Assembly: GCF_014534655.1 (NCBI RefSeq)
Contig: NZ_JACVVD010000002.1
Span: 62,001-126,000 of the forward strand
DNA length: 64,000 bases
Direction of reading: 5' to 3'
DNA from: Paenibacillus sedimenti
GTDB taxonomy: Bacteria; Bacillota; Bacilli; Paenibacillales; NBRC-103111
Made by a program: the position numbers and the translations under genes. Under the pieces are notes generated by a model that saw only the letters and a list, made by a program, of their open reading frames with translations, was not told the DNA's origin and ran no database searches. Below are positions 25,126 through 33,311 of this stretch, piece after piece. Each line of letters begins with the position of its first letter. The first letter of the stretch is position 1.

Positions 25126-25129
25126 TAAT

Positions 25130-25175
25130 GAAAGGCTGAATGTGTGATTAACTCACATCGTTCAGCCTTTCTTAT
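25130..25175 (+). terminator. Terminator after ctaM
   Basis: GAAAGGCTGAA pairs with TTCAGCCTTTC around an inner GTGTGA/TCACAT stem, then TTATT. Confidence 0.8.
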
Positions 25176-25240
25176 TGGCGATATAACCTACCTCTAAACG
25201 CGGTCGCTCATCATTGAATGGCCTCGATAGAGGTTTTTTT
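25171..25240. repeat. Copy 1 of a ~70-bp dispersed terminator-like repeat
   Basis: From CTTATTGGCGATA through the run of T after TAGAGGT, this segment matches 38697-38766 at nearly every base. Arms ACCTCTA and TAGAGGT, and inner GGTC/GGCC, can fold into a hairpin followed by T7. It lies directly behind the ctaM terminator. Confidence 0.8.
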
Positions 25241-25268
25241 CATTTTTCCCTTGATTTTCCAAAAAGGT

Positions 25269-25299
25269 TGTGTATATACTGTTAATATAAATATACACA
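25269..25299. promoter_or_regulatory. Inverted-repeat operator for the GntR/YtrA-type repressor
   Basis: TGTGTATAT and ATATACACA are exact inverted arms with a 13-base gap, 20 bases before the first gene of the ABC operon, over its likely promoter. YtrA-type GntR proteins bind such TGT...ACA dyads. The repressor gene is the second gene of this operon, so feedback control is likely. Confidence 0.6.
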
Positions 25300-25318
25300 G
25301 TAGACGGTGAGGTGTGTA

Positions 25319-26068
25319 ATGACTAATATAAGCGTATTACGAGACGCATGGTGGTTAGCGAGGAGGGATTTCGGCAATCATTGGCTCTCATTGATTTGGA
25401 ATACCATGTTTAATTTATATGTGGTTTTCATGCTGATATCGTTGACATATTCACAGCAGCAAGACGACATGCCGGGTGGAGCTTTCATGATAAACGGGGT
25501 GGCAATGAATTTTTTTGTGCTCGCGATCGTACCGATATGGGGATTTCCGATTTCGAAGGCTTTTATCAATTACAAGAAGACCGACTTATATACAAAAAGG
25601 ATCGCTTATTTAAAAACAATGCCCATAGCCAATCAAGTCATCATATGGAGCCGATTCATTCAGACTGCGATGTTGGTGTTCGCCATGGCGTTAGTGGTCT
25701 TTATCCCGTACTTCACTATCCTTGATTACTTAGGAAAGCTGCCGTTAAGTTTCTTGGAATGCGTATCGTTCGCATTAGTTTGGGTAGGGTTTTCTTTATT
25801 AGTAGGCAGCCTCTATATTAGTTGGGAGCTAGGGGTGCCCGGTAAGGTGTATTTCGTCAGGTGTTTGTTGATTATGCCATTCTTCGCAATAGGAGCTTTC
25901 TTGTTTTGGTGGTGGCTCGGCCAATCCCTTTGGTTGGTCATGATGGAGTGGGTGCAGGATTTCTTAATCTTGCTGCCGATAGGTGTGCTTCTGATTAGCC
26001 TGCTAGCTATAGTGACAGCCGCAGCATGGTTGGATAGAAAACTTGTAAAGCGTGATCTCTATGGATAA
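25319..26068 (+). CDS. ABC transporter-associated membrane protein (permease-like)
   Basis: A 249-residue membrane protein with six predicted helices (for example NLYVVFMLISLTYS, FFVLAIVPIWGFPIS, LVFAMALVVFIPYF, IMPFFAIGAFLFWWWLG). I do not recognise a named family, but its position before a YtrA-like regulator and two ATPases suggests a permease component. The ATG at 25319 follows GGTGAGGTG. Its 3' end overlaps the start of the GntR gene by 8 bases. First gene of a five-gene operon. Confidence 0.7.
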   Translation: MTNISVLRDAWWLARRDFGNHWLSLIWNTMFNLYVVFMLISLTYSQQQDDMPGGAFMINGVAMNFFVLAIVPIWGFPISKAFINYKKTDLYTKRIAYLKTMPIANQVIIWSRFIQTAMLVFAMALVVFIPYFTILDYLGKLPLSFLECVSFALVWVGFSLLVGSLYISWELGVPGKVYFVRCLLIMPFFAIGAFLFWWWLGQSLWLVMMEWVQDFLILLPIGVLLISLLAIVTAAAWLDRKLVKRDLYG

Positions 26069-26492
26069 ACCGCTAAAAATTCCGATTCAGGTATCCGCAG
26101 ATCGTGCAGAACCTATGTATCACCAGATCGAAGTGCAGCTTCGAGGGCTTATTTTAAGCGGACAGCTTGCAGAAGGTACCTTGCTTCCTTCCATTCGCGA
26201 ATTCGCCTCTGATCTATCGTGCAGTGTGATTACGATTCGCCGGGTCTATCAAGACCTTGAGAATGAGGGAATTCTCCGCACAAGGCAAGGGACGGGGACG
26301 TTTGTCGCTCAAGTCGGAGAGGTGCGGCGAGAACGTTATCGGAAAGAAGCGGTTGTCGAAGCTTTGCGAGCTGCTGTACGCACAGGACTTGACGTCCAAT
26401 GTACGCCCGAGGAGCTGCGCAATTTATTTGAGGAAGCGCTCGAACAATTGCTAGCCGAAGAGAGCGGCGCGAAAGGAGAAGAGCAAACATGA
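26061..26492 (+). CDS. GntR-family regulator, YtrA subfamily
   Basis: A 143-residue regulator. An N-terminal winged helix (MYHQIEVQLRGLILSGQLAEGTLLPSIREFASDLSCSVITIRRVYQDLENEGILRTRQGTGTFVA) is followed by a short C-terminal helical dimerisation arm, the size and form of the YtrA subgroup. These repress ABC transporter operons and respond to envelope stress or antibiotics. It is embedded between the membrane protein and the ATPase, overlapping both. The inverted repeat at 25269-25299 is its likely operator. A GTG at 26052 is an alternative start. Confidence 0.9.
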   Translation: MDKPLKIPIQVSADRAEPMYHQIEVQLRGLILSGQLAEGTLLPSIREFASDLSCSVITIRRVYQDLENEGILRTRQGTGTFVAQVGEVRRERYRKEAVVEALRAAVRTGLDVQCTPEELRNLFEEALEQLLAEESGAKGEEQT

Positions 26493-27403
26493 TGGAACAG
26501 GGGCAATCATCTAAAGCCATTTCTATAAAAGGATTGCGTAAATCGCTGGATAAAGTCGAGATCGGCCCAATAGACATGGAGATCGAGCCGGGCTATGTCA
26601 TTGCGATTGTCGGTCTTAACGGAGCCGGTAAAAGTTCTATTTTCCGCTTGATGATGGATATGATTAAACCTGATGCAGGTGAGATCCGGATGCTGGGTCA
26701 GACCAATGGTCAGAATGAGGTTGCGGTTAAACAAAAGATTGGATATGTGCCGGAGGCGGAAGCGTGGAATGATATCGGGTTCAGTACGGTCAAAGAGCTA
26801 ACGCAATTCGTAGCTCACTGGTACCCGAGCTGGAGTGAATCCAAAGCCCAAGAGCTGCTCAAACGTTTTGGATTGGACGGTAAACAAAAGCTGGCGCATC
26901 TCTCTAAAGGGATGAAACGCAAGTTATCGTTCATCCATGCGATCTCTCATGATCCCGATATTCTGCTGATGGATGAGCCCACATCGGGGCTGGATCCTTT
27001 TGCTTGGCGCATGATGATGGACGAATTGATGGCCTTCATGGAGCATGGGGACAAGACAGTGCTGTTTGCTACGCATATCGTTGAAGAAGTGAAGCGGATA
27101 GCTGATCATATAGCCTTCATCCATGAAGGGAAGCTGAGAGGGTTTTACGAAAAAGACGTGCTGTTCGATGAGTGGAAAACGCTCTGGGTAGAACACCAAG
27201 GTCGACCGCTGGATCAGCTGTCAGGCGTTGTAGCTGTTGAGAAGCACAGCGGCGCGGTTTCTGCGAAGTTAATCAGCCGTTCATCCCGGCAAACAGAAGC
27301 GGAATTGCATCGGCTTGGCGTGAAAGTGATTCAAACGCAGGCGGTTGAGCTGGATGAGATTCTAGGTCATCTCATTCAAATTGATATAGAGGAGGCAGGC
27401 TGA
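26489..27403 (+). CDS. ABC transporter ATP-binding protein (YtrB-like)
   Basis: A 304-residue ATPase subunit. Walker A GLNGAGKSS near residue 42, Q-loop region IGYVPEAEAW, signature LSKGMKRKLS, Walker B ILLMDEPTSGLDP and the H-switch ATHIVEE are all present. The C-terminal extension of about 80 residues is common in drug or bacteriocin exporters. It overlaps the regulator gene by 4 bases (ATGA), so coupling is tight. It would sit on the cytoplasmic face with the membrane protein encoded two genes upstream or the permease downstream. Confidence 0.92.
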   Translation: MMEQGQSSKAISIKGLRKSLDKVEIGPIDMEIEPGYVIAIVGLNGAGKSSIFRLMMDMIKPDAGEIRMLGQTNGQNEVAVKQKIGYVPEAEAWNDIGFSTVKELTQFVAHWYPSWSESKAQELLKRFGLDGKQKLAHLSKGMKRKLSFIHAISHDPDILLMDEPTSGLDPFAWRMMMDELMAFMEHGDKTVLFATHIVEEVKRIADHIAFIHEGKLRGFYEKDVLFDEWKTLWVEHQGRPLDQLSGVVAVEKHSGAVSAKLISRSSRQTEAELHRLGVKVIQTQAVELDEILGHLIQIDIEEAG

Positions 27404-27406
27404 AAC

Positions 27407-28312
27407 ATGACTTATCCTTTGCAAGTTGAGAATGTGACGAAGAGATATGGCGAGAAAACAGCTGTAAACGGGATCCAACTTCGCGTGAAGCAAGGTGAAA
27501 TATACGGTTTGTTAGGTGCTAACGGAGCCGGCAAAACGACGACGATGCGTATGGTGCTCGGTCTGATCTATCCGGATCAAGGGCAAATCTTATGGAACGG
27601 TCAGGGCTACAAGGAAGAACTCCGTACGCTGATGGGCTATTTGCCGGAGGAGCGCGGTCTATACCCCAAAGTTAAGGTAAGCGAACAGATCTTGTATTTG
27701 GCCGAGCTGCGCGGGCTTACCCGCAAGCAAGCGGATGCAGGCCTTAAGCAATGGTTGGAGCGATTTGGCGTTCCGGAATACTATAATAAAAAGGTGGAGG
27801 AACTCTCTAAAGGGAACCAGCAGAAAATCCAGTTCATAGCGGCTGTCATTCATAATCCGGACATTTTAATTCTGGATGAAGCATTCAGCGGCCTCGACCC
27901 AGTCAATGTAGAGCTGTTGAAAACGACGGTGAAGCAGTTAAGAGACGAAGGAAAAACAATTCTATTTTCCAGCCATCGCATGGATCATGTGGAGGAGCTT
28001 TGCGAAAACATCTGCATTTTGCATCAATCGAATACCGTGCTTCAAGGCAGTTTGAAGGAGATCAAAGCCGCGTTTCCGAAGGAGCGAATTATGTTGGAGA
28101 CGGAGCAAGCCGTTGAAGGTTTAACAGATATTCCGGGAGTAACTTCAGTGGAAAAGCATTTGACCGGATATGAAATCCGAATCAAGGATGCAGGGGCCGC
28201 ACAGCATATTTTGCTGCATGCAATTGGCCAGTCGTCTGTGAAGAGGTTTCAAATCATGGAACCGACGTTAAATGAAATTTTTATCCAAAAGGTGGGAGGA
28301 GCGCATGAATAG
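27407..28312 (+). CDS. ABC transporter ATP-binding protein (NatA-like)
   Basis: A 301-residue ATPase. Walker A GANGAGKTT near residue 37, signature LSKGNQQKIQ, Walker B ILILDEAFSGLDP and H-switch SSHRMDHVEE are complete. The DUF4162-type C-terminal domain (residues 220-300) is typical of NatA and related exporters. It pairs with the permease gene that overlaps its end by 8 bases. NatAB of B. subtilis exports Na+, but this family also includes exporters of other substrates, so the cargo is open. Confidence 0.92.
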   Translation: MTYPLQVENVTKRYGEKTAVNGIQLRVKQGEIYGLLGANGAGKTTTMRMVLGLIYPDQGQILWNGQGYKEELRTLMGYLPEERGLYPKVKVSEQILYLAELRGLTRKQADAGLKQWLERFGVPEYYNKKVEELSKGNQQKIQFIAAVIHNPDILILDEAFSGLDPVNVELLKTTVKQLRDEGKTILFSSHRMDHVEELCENICILHQSNTVLQGSLKEIKAAFPKERIMLETEQAVEGLTDIPGVTSVEKHLTGYEIRIKDAGAAQHILLHAIGQSSVKRFQIMEPTLNEIFIQKVGGAHE

Positions 28313-29591
28313 CATGGGAACGGTCATCAAGTTTACGTTTATGACACGCTTTCGTTCGAAATCTTTTCGCGTGATGAGTATTATCCTAATCTTGCTCTTA
28401 TCCGTCATGATTCATTTGCCTTCTTTAATCGATAGGCTCAAGTCCGATGAAGCTACTAAGATTGGGGTGTTCGGGGGAAAACATGCGGAACTGGCCGGCA
28501 AGTTAACCGAGTTCTACAATAAGCAGCAGAATTCAGATATTGTTATCGTACCCCTCCAGGACGGCGGCAGTCAGGCAGCGAATGATGCTGCGGGCAAGAA
28601 GCAGATTGCCGACAAGGATATCAAAGGGTATGTGGAGTTTACGGATGCGGTAGAGGCAGGATTCCCGAAAGTCGTATATAAATCCGAAAGCACGATGGAA
28701 TTTAGTTTCAAAAACAAGCTGCAGACAACGCTGCAGCTCATTAAGACAGATGTAGCCCTGCAGGGAGCAGGCCTCGCTGCCGAGCAGAAAGCGAACATTC
28801 AAGCGCCTGTAAACCTGGAAACGGTGCAGATTTCAACGAATGAAAACGCAGCAGCAGGAAAAACGGAGTCGCAAATGGTGATGTCCTACGCATTGGTGTA
28901 TGCAATGTTGTTTATGCTGTACATGGGCGTCATCGGCTTTGGCAACATGGTAGCGATGGAAATTACCGCCGAAAAGAGCTCGCGGGTCATGGAAATTCTG
29001 ATCACCAGCGTATCGCCTCTCAAGCAGATGTTCGGTAAGATCATCGGCATTTGTTTGCTGGCTTTGTCGCAAATCGCGCTAACCATTGCGGTTGCTGCAG
29101 TCAACTTGAGCTTATCCAGCAGCAGCAAACTTATTAAGGAGCTTCACTTAAACTGGTCCGACCTGCAAATATCGCTGATCGTCTATTTCTTGATTTTCTA
29201 CCTCCTGGGCTTCTTCATCTACGCAACGGTATTCGCTGCCGTAGGTTCTCTGGTAAGCCGAACAGAAGAAGTCGGGCAAGCGATTATGCCTGTCACTCTC
29301 CTCATCGTGGCGGCCTTTATGATCGCGATGTTCGGACTGAGCAATCCGACTGCGGGCTTCGTCGTCACGATGTCGTATGTACCATTCTTCTCTCCGCTCA
29401 TCATGTTCCTTCGCATCGGGATGAGCAGCCCGGCTGTATGGGAGATTTGGCTTTCTATCCTCATTCAGTTCGCCGCGATCCTTGGAATGGCCTGGGTGGC
29501 GGCCAAAATCTACCGCACAGGCGTGTTAATGTATGGCAAACGCCCATCGTGGCGGGAACTGCGTAAAGCAATGCGGGCTTATAAGATATAG
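28305..29591 (+). CDS. ABC transporter permease (NatB/ABC-2 type)
   Basis: A 428-residue ABC-2 permease. One N-terminal helix (VMSIILILLLSVMIHLP) is followed by a large extracytoplasmic domain of about 150 residues. Five or more C-terminal helices follow, with the conserved EITAEKSSRVMEILITSVSPLKQMFGKIIG segment. This is the NatB/YhaP layout. ATG at 28305 with a GGGAGGA site inside the end of the ATPase gene. Last gene of the operon. No terminator is visible, and the remnant protease frame on the other strand begins a few bases later. Confidence 0.92.
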   Translation: MNSMGTVIKFTFMTRFRSKSFRVMSIILILLLSVMIHLPSLIDRLKSDEATKIGVFGGKHAELAGKLTEFYNKQQNSDIVIVPLQDGGSQAANDAAGKKQIADKDIKGYVEFTDAVEAGFPKVVYKSESTMEFSFKNKLQTTLQLIKTDVALQGAGLAAEQKANIQAPVNLETVQISTNENAAAGKTESQMVMSYALVYAMLFMLYMGVIGFGNMVAMEITAEKSSRVMEILITSVSPLKQMFGKIIGICLLALSQIALTIAVAAVNLSLSSSSKLIKELHLNWSDLQISLIVYFLIFYLLGFFIYATVFAAVGSLVSRTEEVGQAIMPVTLLIVAAFMIAMFGLSNPTAGFVVTMSYVPFFSPLIMFLRIGMSSPAVWEIWLSILIQFAAILGMAWVAAKIYRTGVLMYGKRPSWRELRKAMRAYKI

Positions 29592-29604
29592 AGGGAGTTT
29601 CCGG

Positions 29605-29983
29605 CACGGGTGTATTAAATACCATATGTTGAAAACGAACGAAACGGATCTCTGATGAAATATTACCGGTCTCTATAACTTTTAGATCACGATTGGGGTT
29701 TCTCAAACCATAGACGTGTTTTAACCGATCTAGTAATGTATATGCGACCCATGTCAGCGAATGAGTTGATGGTTGAGTAAGCTTACCCCGAATCAGTGTC
29801 GGGGTTTGTGTTTCGTTGTTCCATTTAACTTCAATCGATTCTCCATTCTTTTGGGAAAGGTCTTGAAGAACTTCCTGAGCGGTTTGTGGAATCTCATTTG
29901 CCCAAGATAAAGGTAAATAGCTACTGGACAATAGCATGAAGAAAAGAATCAACGTAAATTCGTAATAAAATGTTGTTAGGCAT
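29605..29983 (-). pseudogene. Remnant of an M4 (thermolysin-like) metalloprotease: signal peptide and FTP propeptide only
   Basis: On the minus strand a secretion signal (LILFFMLLSSSYLPLSWANE) is followed by an FTP-like propeptide: LTQPSTHSLTWVAYTLLDRLKHVYGLRNPNRDLKVIETG, then EIRFVRFQHMVFNTPVP. In intact proteases this is followed by more propeptide and the HExxH catalytic domain. Here it stops and the frame runs into the back of the ABC permease gene. The only start with a ribosome site (ATG at 29983 after GGGGGG) is out of frame with the signal peptide, so there is also an early frameshift. Confidence 0.65.
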
Positions 29984-30111
29984 GTTAGAATCCCCCCAGT
30001 ATTTACATATTCATATTATTGGAATATTTAGAGGGGATATTCATTGGCACTATTCATTTTTCTTTGAAGTAACCAATTCTGTTCAAATAATGATTTTTCT
30101 TTACTTCAGTT

Positions 30112-30139
30112 TTGGAAACATGTATATTTATTTTATAAA
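30112..30139 (+). promoter_or_regulatory. Probable promoter of the NhaD/ArsB-like permease gene
   Basis: TTGGAA (30112-30117) and TATAAA (30134-30139) lie 16 bases apart, so transcription would begin only a few bases before the GGAGGAG leader hairpin. Confidence 0.5.
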
Positions 30140-30150
30140 TATGGATTTTC

Positions 30151-30180
30151 GGAGGAGCCTGTCACCAACGGGCTCTTTTT
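30151..30180 (+). promoter_or_regulatory. Leader hairpin/attenuator, copy A
   Basis: GGAGGAGCCTGTCACCA is followed by ACGGGCTC and a T run, forming a terminator hairpin (GAGCCT/GGGCTC) 64 bases before the permease start. The first 17 bases are identical to 31926-31942. Confidence 0.6.
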
Positions 30181-30243
30181 GTGTTTTTTTCATAGTAAAT
30201 GTTAATTATGGTTATCACTAAGAAAAGTCACTAGGGAGGACTT

Positions 30244-31524
30244 ATGGAACATCAAGCAATCTGGGCAATAGGTATCTTTTTAATTATTTATGGAGTTATT
30301 ATTTCCGAAAAAATTCACCGTACAATAATTGCAATGATTGGTGCTGTCTTAATGGTAATTCTAGGCATAGTAGACCAAGAAACAGCACTTCATCACATTG
30401 ATTTCAACACGCTCGGTCTACTCGTTGGAATGATGATTATTGTTGGTGTTACGGCTGAAACCGGGCTTTTCAAGTATGTAGCTTTGAAGGCTGCCAAAAT
30501 GGCAAAAGGACAACCAAAAAGGATTATGGTGGCTTTGGTGATTATCACAGCTGTTGGCTCGGCATTTTTGGATAATGTTACGACCGTACTCCTTATGGTT
30601 CCCGTTACATTGAGTATTACAAGACAACTGCGTGTAAACCCATTACCTTTCCTCATTACTCAAATTATTGCATCAAATGTAGGAGGTACAGCCACTTTGA
30701 TAGGTGATCCTCCGAACATTATGATCGGCAGCTCAGTTAAAGAACTTACGTTCATGGCATTTATCAATAACTTAGCTCCAATTGCGATTATCATTATGTT
30801 GGTATATATTCCTTTGTTTATCCTCCTATTTGGGAAACAGATCAAGTCTACGCCTGAACTGCAGCGAAGTATTATGGATATGGATGAGAGAGCGATGATT
30901 ACAGATCATAAGCTCCTAAGGAAATGTCTTATTGTTTTGGGCATCACAATAATAGGTTTCTTCCTACATCAGAGCTTACATTTAGAATCAGCTACAGTCG
31001 CATTATCGGGAGCGTTTTTGCTTCTTATTTTGACGGGTGAGTATATGCTGGAACAAGCATTTCATAGCGTGGAGTGGCCAACGCTATTCTTCTTTGTCGG
31101 TTTGTTTGTTCTTGTATCCGGACTGGTAGAAACCGGAGTAATAGCTAAATTAGCTGCGCAAGCAATTGAATTAACGGGAGGCAATTTATTTGCAACCTCG
31201 ATGCTGATCCTATGGCTAAGTGCAATTGCTTCTGCATTTCTTGATAATATTCCTTTCGTTGCAACGATGATTCCAATGATTCATGAGATGGGAAATATGG
31301 GAGTCAGCAACTTGGAACCGTTGTGGTGGAGTCTTGCCTTAGGTGCTTGTCTTGGTGGCAATGGTACACTGATTGGCGCGAGCGCTAATTTAATCGTTGC
31401 TGGGTTGGCGAGTAAAGAAGGGTATCCGATCAGCTTTGTTAAGTTTATGAAGTATGGGTTTCCGTTAATGATTCTTTCGATCATTTTTTCAAGTTTTTAT
31501 ATCTACTTTAGATATTTGATGTAG
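30244..31524 (+). CDS. NhaD/ArsB-family ion permease
   Basis: A 426-residue membrane protein with about 11-12 helices of the ion-transporter superfamily that holds ArsB, NhaD and the P protein. The duplicated motifs are plain: SAFLDNVTTVLLMVPVT and SAFLDNIPFVATMIPM, plus NVGGTATLIGDPPNIMIG and GGNGTLIGASANLI. Members exchange Na+ or Li+ for H+, or move arsenite or organic anions. The neighbourhood of a NapA-like antiporter and osmolyte carriers favours Na+/H+ exchange, but this is inference. AGGGAGGA site before the ATG. A small gene follows after 21 bases. Confidence 0.88.
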   Translation: MEHQAIWAIGIFLIIYGVIISEKIHRTIIAMIGAVLMVILGIVDQETALHHIDFNTLGLLVGMMIIVGVTAETGLFKYVALKAAKMAKGQPKRIMVALVIITAVGSAFLDNVTTVLLMVPVTLSITRQLRVNPLPFLITQIIASNVGGTATLIGDPPNIMIGSSVKELTFMAFINNLAPIAIIIMLVYIPLFILLFGKQIKSTPELQRSIMDMDERAMITDHKLLRKCLIVLGITIIGFFLHQSLHLESATVALSGAFLLLILTGEYMLEQAFHSVEWPTLFFFVGLFVLVSGLVETGVIAKLAAQAIELTGGNLFATSMLILWLSAIASAFLDNIPFVATMIPMIHEMGNMGVSNLEPLWWSLALGACLGGNGTLIGASANLIVAGLASKEGYPISFVKFMKYGFPLMILSIIFSSFYIYFRYLM

Positions 31525-31545
31525 GAGAGAGGATGAGAGTAACTC

Positions 31546-31827
31546 ATGTTAATCTATACGTATAATGATAAAGAAGTTGAAATAAGTGAAACGGCAAATG
31601 GGCAAGATGTTGAATTTCGTATTCGCGTTATTGGGGAAGGATCTATGGACAAAAGGATCAAGGAAGTCCAACAGGATTTTGAACATAATAGCGTTCTTAC
31701 GGATGTTCTGTTCTATGCGTATTTGAATCATGAATATCAGTTCATTGTCCGACAAGATTACTACTCGGAGTTTATCCTTTCTCTCATGAAACACCGAATA
31801 TTAATAAGTGTAACATGGACCGGTTAG
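31546..31827 (+). CDS. Hypothetical protein, 93 aa
   Basis: Not recognised. A small soluble protein, mixed alpha/beta, with no signal peptide or membrane helix (MLIYTYNDKEVEISETANG ... LMKHRILISVTWTG). It follows the NhaD/ArsB-like gene by 21 bases with a GGAGAGAGG region in between, so it is probably co-transcribed and might modulate the permease. The segment after it, to 31925, holds nothing I can name. Confidence 0.6.
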   Translation: MLIYTYNDKEVEISETANGQDVEFRIRVIGEGSMDKRIKEVQQDFEHNSVLTDVLFYAYLNHEYQFIVRQDYYSEFILSLMKHRILISVTWTG

Positions 31828-31925
31828 AAAATAGGTTAGGATTTATTCATGTAACAGGACTTGTTAATCAAGTATCGTTACCCGGAAAAGATTCTAATAG
31901 GTTAAAATTGAATAGTTCTAAAATT

Positions 31926-31986
31926 GGAGGAGCCTGTCACCAGAGCTTTGCTGTGTCCAGCAACTGTGGTATACGGGCTCTCTTTG
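31926..31986 (+). promoter_or_regulatory. Leader hairpin/attenuator, copy B
   Basis: It starts with the same GGAGGAGCCTGTCACCA as copy A and ends with the same ACGGGCTCT. A 30-base insert forms two more stems: ACCA/TGGT and TTGCTG-TGTC-CAGCAA. It lies 55 bases before the antiporter gene and 100 bases after the previous gene, so it could end one transcript or control the next. Confidence 0.6.
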
Positions 31987-32041
31987 CGTTTTTTACCTAA
32001 AATTGCACATGATAAAACAAAACTGAAAGGCGGGAAAAAGC

Positions 32042-33205
32042 ATGCTTGTTTTCCAATTGGCAATCATTTTACTGGCATCTAAAATCGCTGGTGACCTAAG
32101 TGTTAAACTAGGCCAACCTTCTGTATTGGGGAAGTTACTTATTGGTATCGTACTGGGACCAACAGTTCTAGGAGTTGTTTCTAATACAGAAATTCTTAAA
32201 GAAATTAGTCAGATTGGTGTTATTTTATTGATGTTTATCGCCGGGTTGGAGACAGATACCGAAGAGTTTAAACGAACTGGTAAGGCTTCAACTTATGTAG
32301 GAGTGACAGGAATCATCGTACCTTTTTCGTTGGGTTATTTAGCTGGCATATTCTTGAACCTTCCACAGCTGGAATCCATATTTCTTGGGTTGTTGTTATC
32401 GGCAACAAGCGTAAGCATATCCGTTCAAGCGCTTAAAGAAATGGGAAGTCTCAAGTCAAGGGAGGGTACTACAATTCTAGGTGCTGCTGTGATCGATGAC
32501 ATTCTGGTCATTGTTGCATTAGCATTTGTGATGAGCTTCGCCGGCGGAGATGTAAACTTAGGAATGGTGGTATTAAAGAAAGTTATTTTCTTTGCCGTAG
32601 CGATACTTCTGGCTTGGAAGGTAATCCCCAGCCTCTTAAATAAATTTGCCCCTCTACGGGTTACAGAAGCTGTTGTGTCTGCAGGATTGATTTTATGTTT
32701 TATGTATGCCTACTTAGCAGAGTTTGCAGGCGTTGCAGCTATCATTGGAGCCTATATTGCAGGTGTTGCGATTAGCCTCACTAAATACAAACATGAAGTG
32801 TTTGAGAAGGTGGAAACCATTAGTTATTCCATTTTTGTTCCTGTATTTTTTACATCAATCGGAGTGACTGCCGAATTCATTGGAATAGGTACACATATCG
32901 GTTTGATCGTTGGATTAAGTATACTCGCGATACTCACCAAGCTCATAGGATCTGCAATTGGAGCCAAGTTATCCGGATTTACATGGAGGAACTCTTTAGG
33001 GATAGGCGCTGCCATGGTCTCCCGCGGGGAAGTTGCTTTAATCATTGCAGCGATGGGACTAGAAGCAAATCTATTAAGTCAAGATATGTTTGCCGTTGTT
33101 GTTGTCGTTGTATTGATAACTACCCTTGTAACACCGCCAATGATGAAGTTGTTTTTTGGTAAGCAAAAAGCTTTGGATGAAAATACTGGAAAATCCCATC
33201 ATTAA
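32042..33205 (+). CDS. Cation:proton antiporter (CPA2, NapA/GerN-like)
   Basis: A 387-residue Na+/H+ (or K+/H+) antiporter with about 12-13 helices. The ion-binding double aspartate of electrogenic CPA2 members is seen in GAAVIDDILVIVALAF near residue 160. GQPSVLGKLLIGIVLGPTVLG, GLETDTEEFKRTGK and MVSRGEVALIIAAMG are further hallmarks. There is no C-terminal regulatory domain, as in NapA of Enterococcus and GerN of B. cereus. It acts in the cytoplasmic membrane to expel sodium. An AAAGGCGGG site precedes the ATG. It follows leader copy B. Confidence 0.9.
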   Translation: MLVFQLAIILLASKIAGDLSVKLGQPSVLGKLLIGIVLGPTVLGVVSNTEILKEISQIGVILLMFIAGLETDTEEFKRTGKASTYVGVTGIIVPFSLGYLAGIFLNLPQLESIFLGLLLSATSVSISVQALKEMGSLKSREGTTILGAAVIDDILVIVALAFVMSFAGGDVNLGMVVLKKVIFFAVAILLAWKVIPSLLNKFAPLRVTEAVVSAGLILCFMYAYLAEFAGVAAIIGAYIAGVAISLTKYKHEVFEKVETISYSIFVPVFFTSIGVTAEFIGIGTHIGLIVGLSILAILTKLIGSAIGAKLSGFTWRNSLGIGAAMVSRGEVALIIAAMGLEANLLSQDMFAVVVVVVLITTLVTPPMMKLFFGKQKALDENTGKSHH

Positions 33206-33242
33206 TTAGATACAATAACGATATTTGATTAATCATAAACTT

Positions 33243-33277
33243 GGAGGAGTCTCTCAAATGAATGACTCCTTTTTATT
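33243..33277 (+). terminator. Hairpin/terminator resembling the antiporter leaders (copy C)
   Basis: TTGGAGGAGTC opens as in copies A and B (GGAGGAGCC), and GGAGTC pairs with GACTCC followed by TTTTTATTT. It lies between the antiporter and the BCCT gene and probably terminates the antiporter transcript; control of the BCCT gene is possible. Confidence 0.6.
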
Positions 33278-33311
33278 TATGAATTGTATCTCCATAATTA
33301 GGAAAAATTAT

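Noticed and set aside
29461-29604. C-terminal extension of the protease remnant frame into the ABC permease gene
   Set aside because: This part is antisense to a well-supported permease and has no homology to the propeptide; it was left out of the pseudogene.
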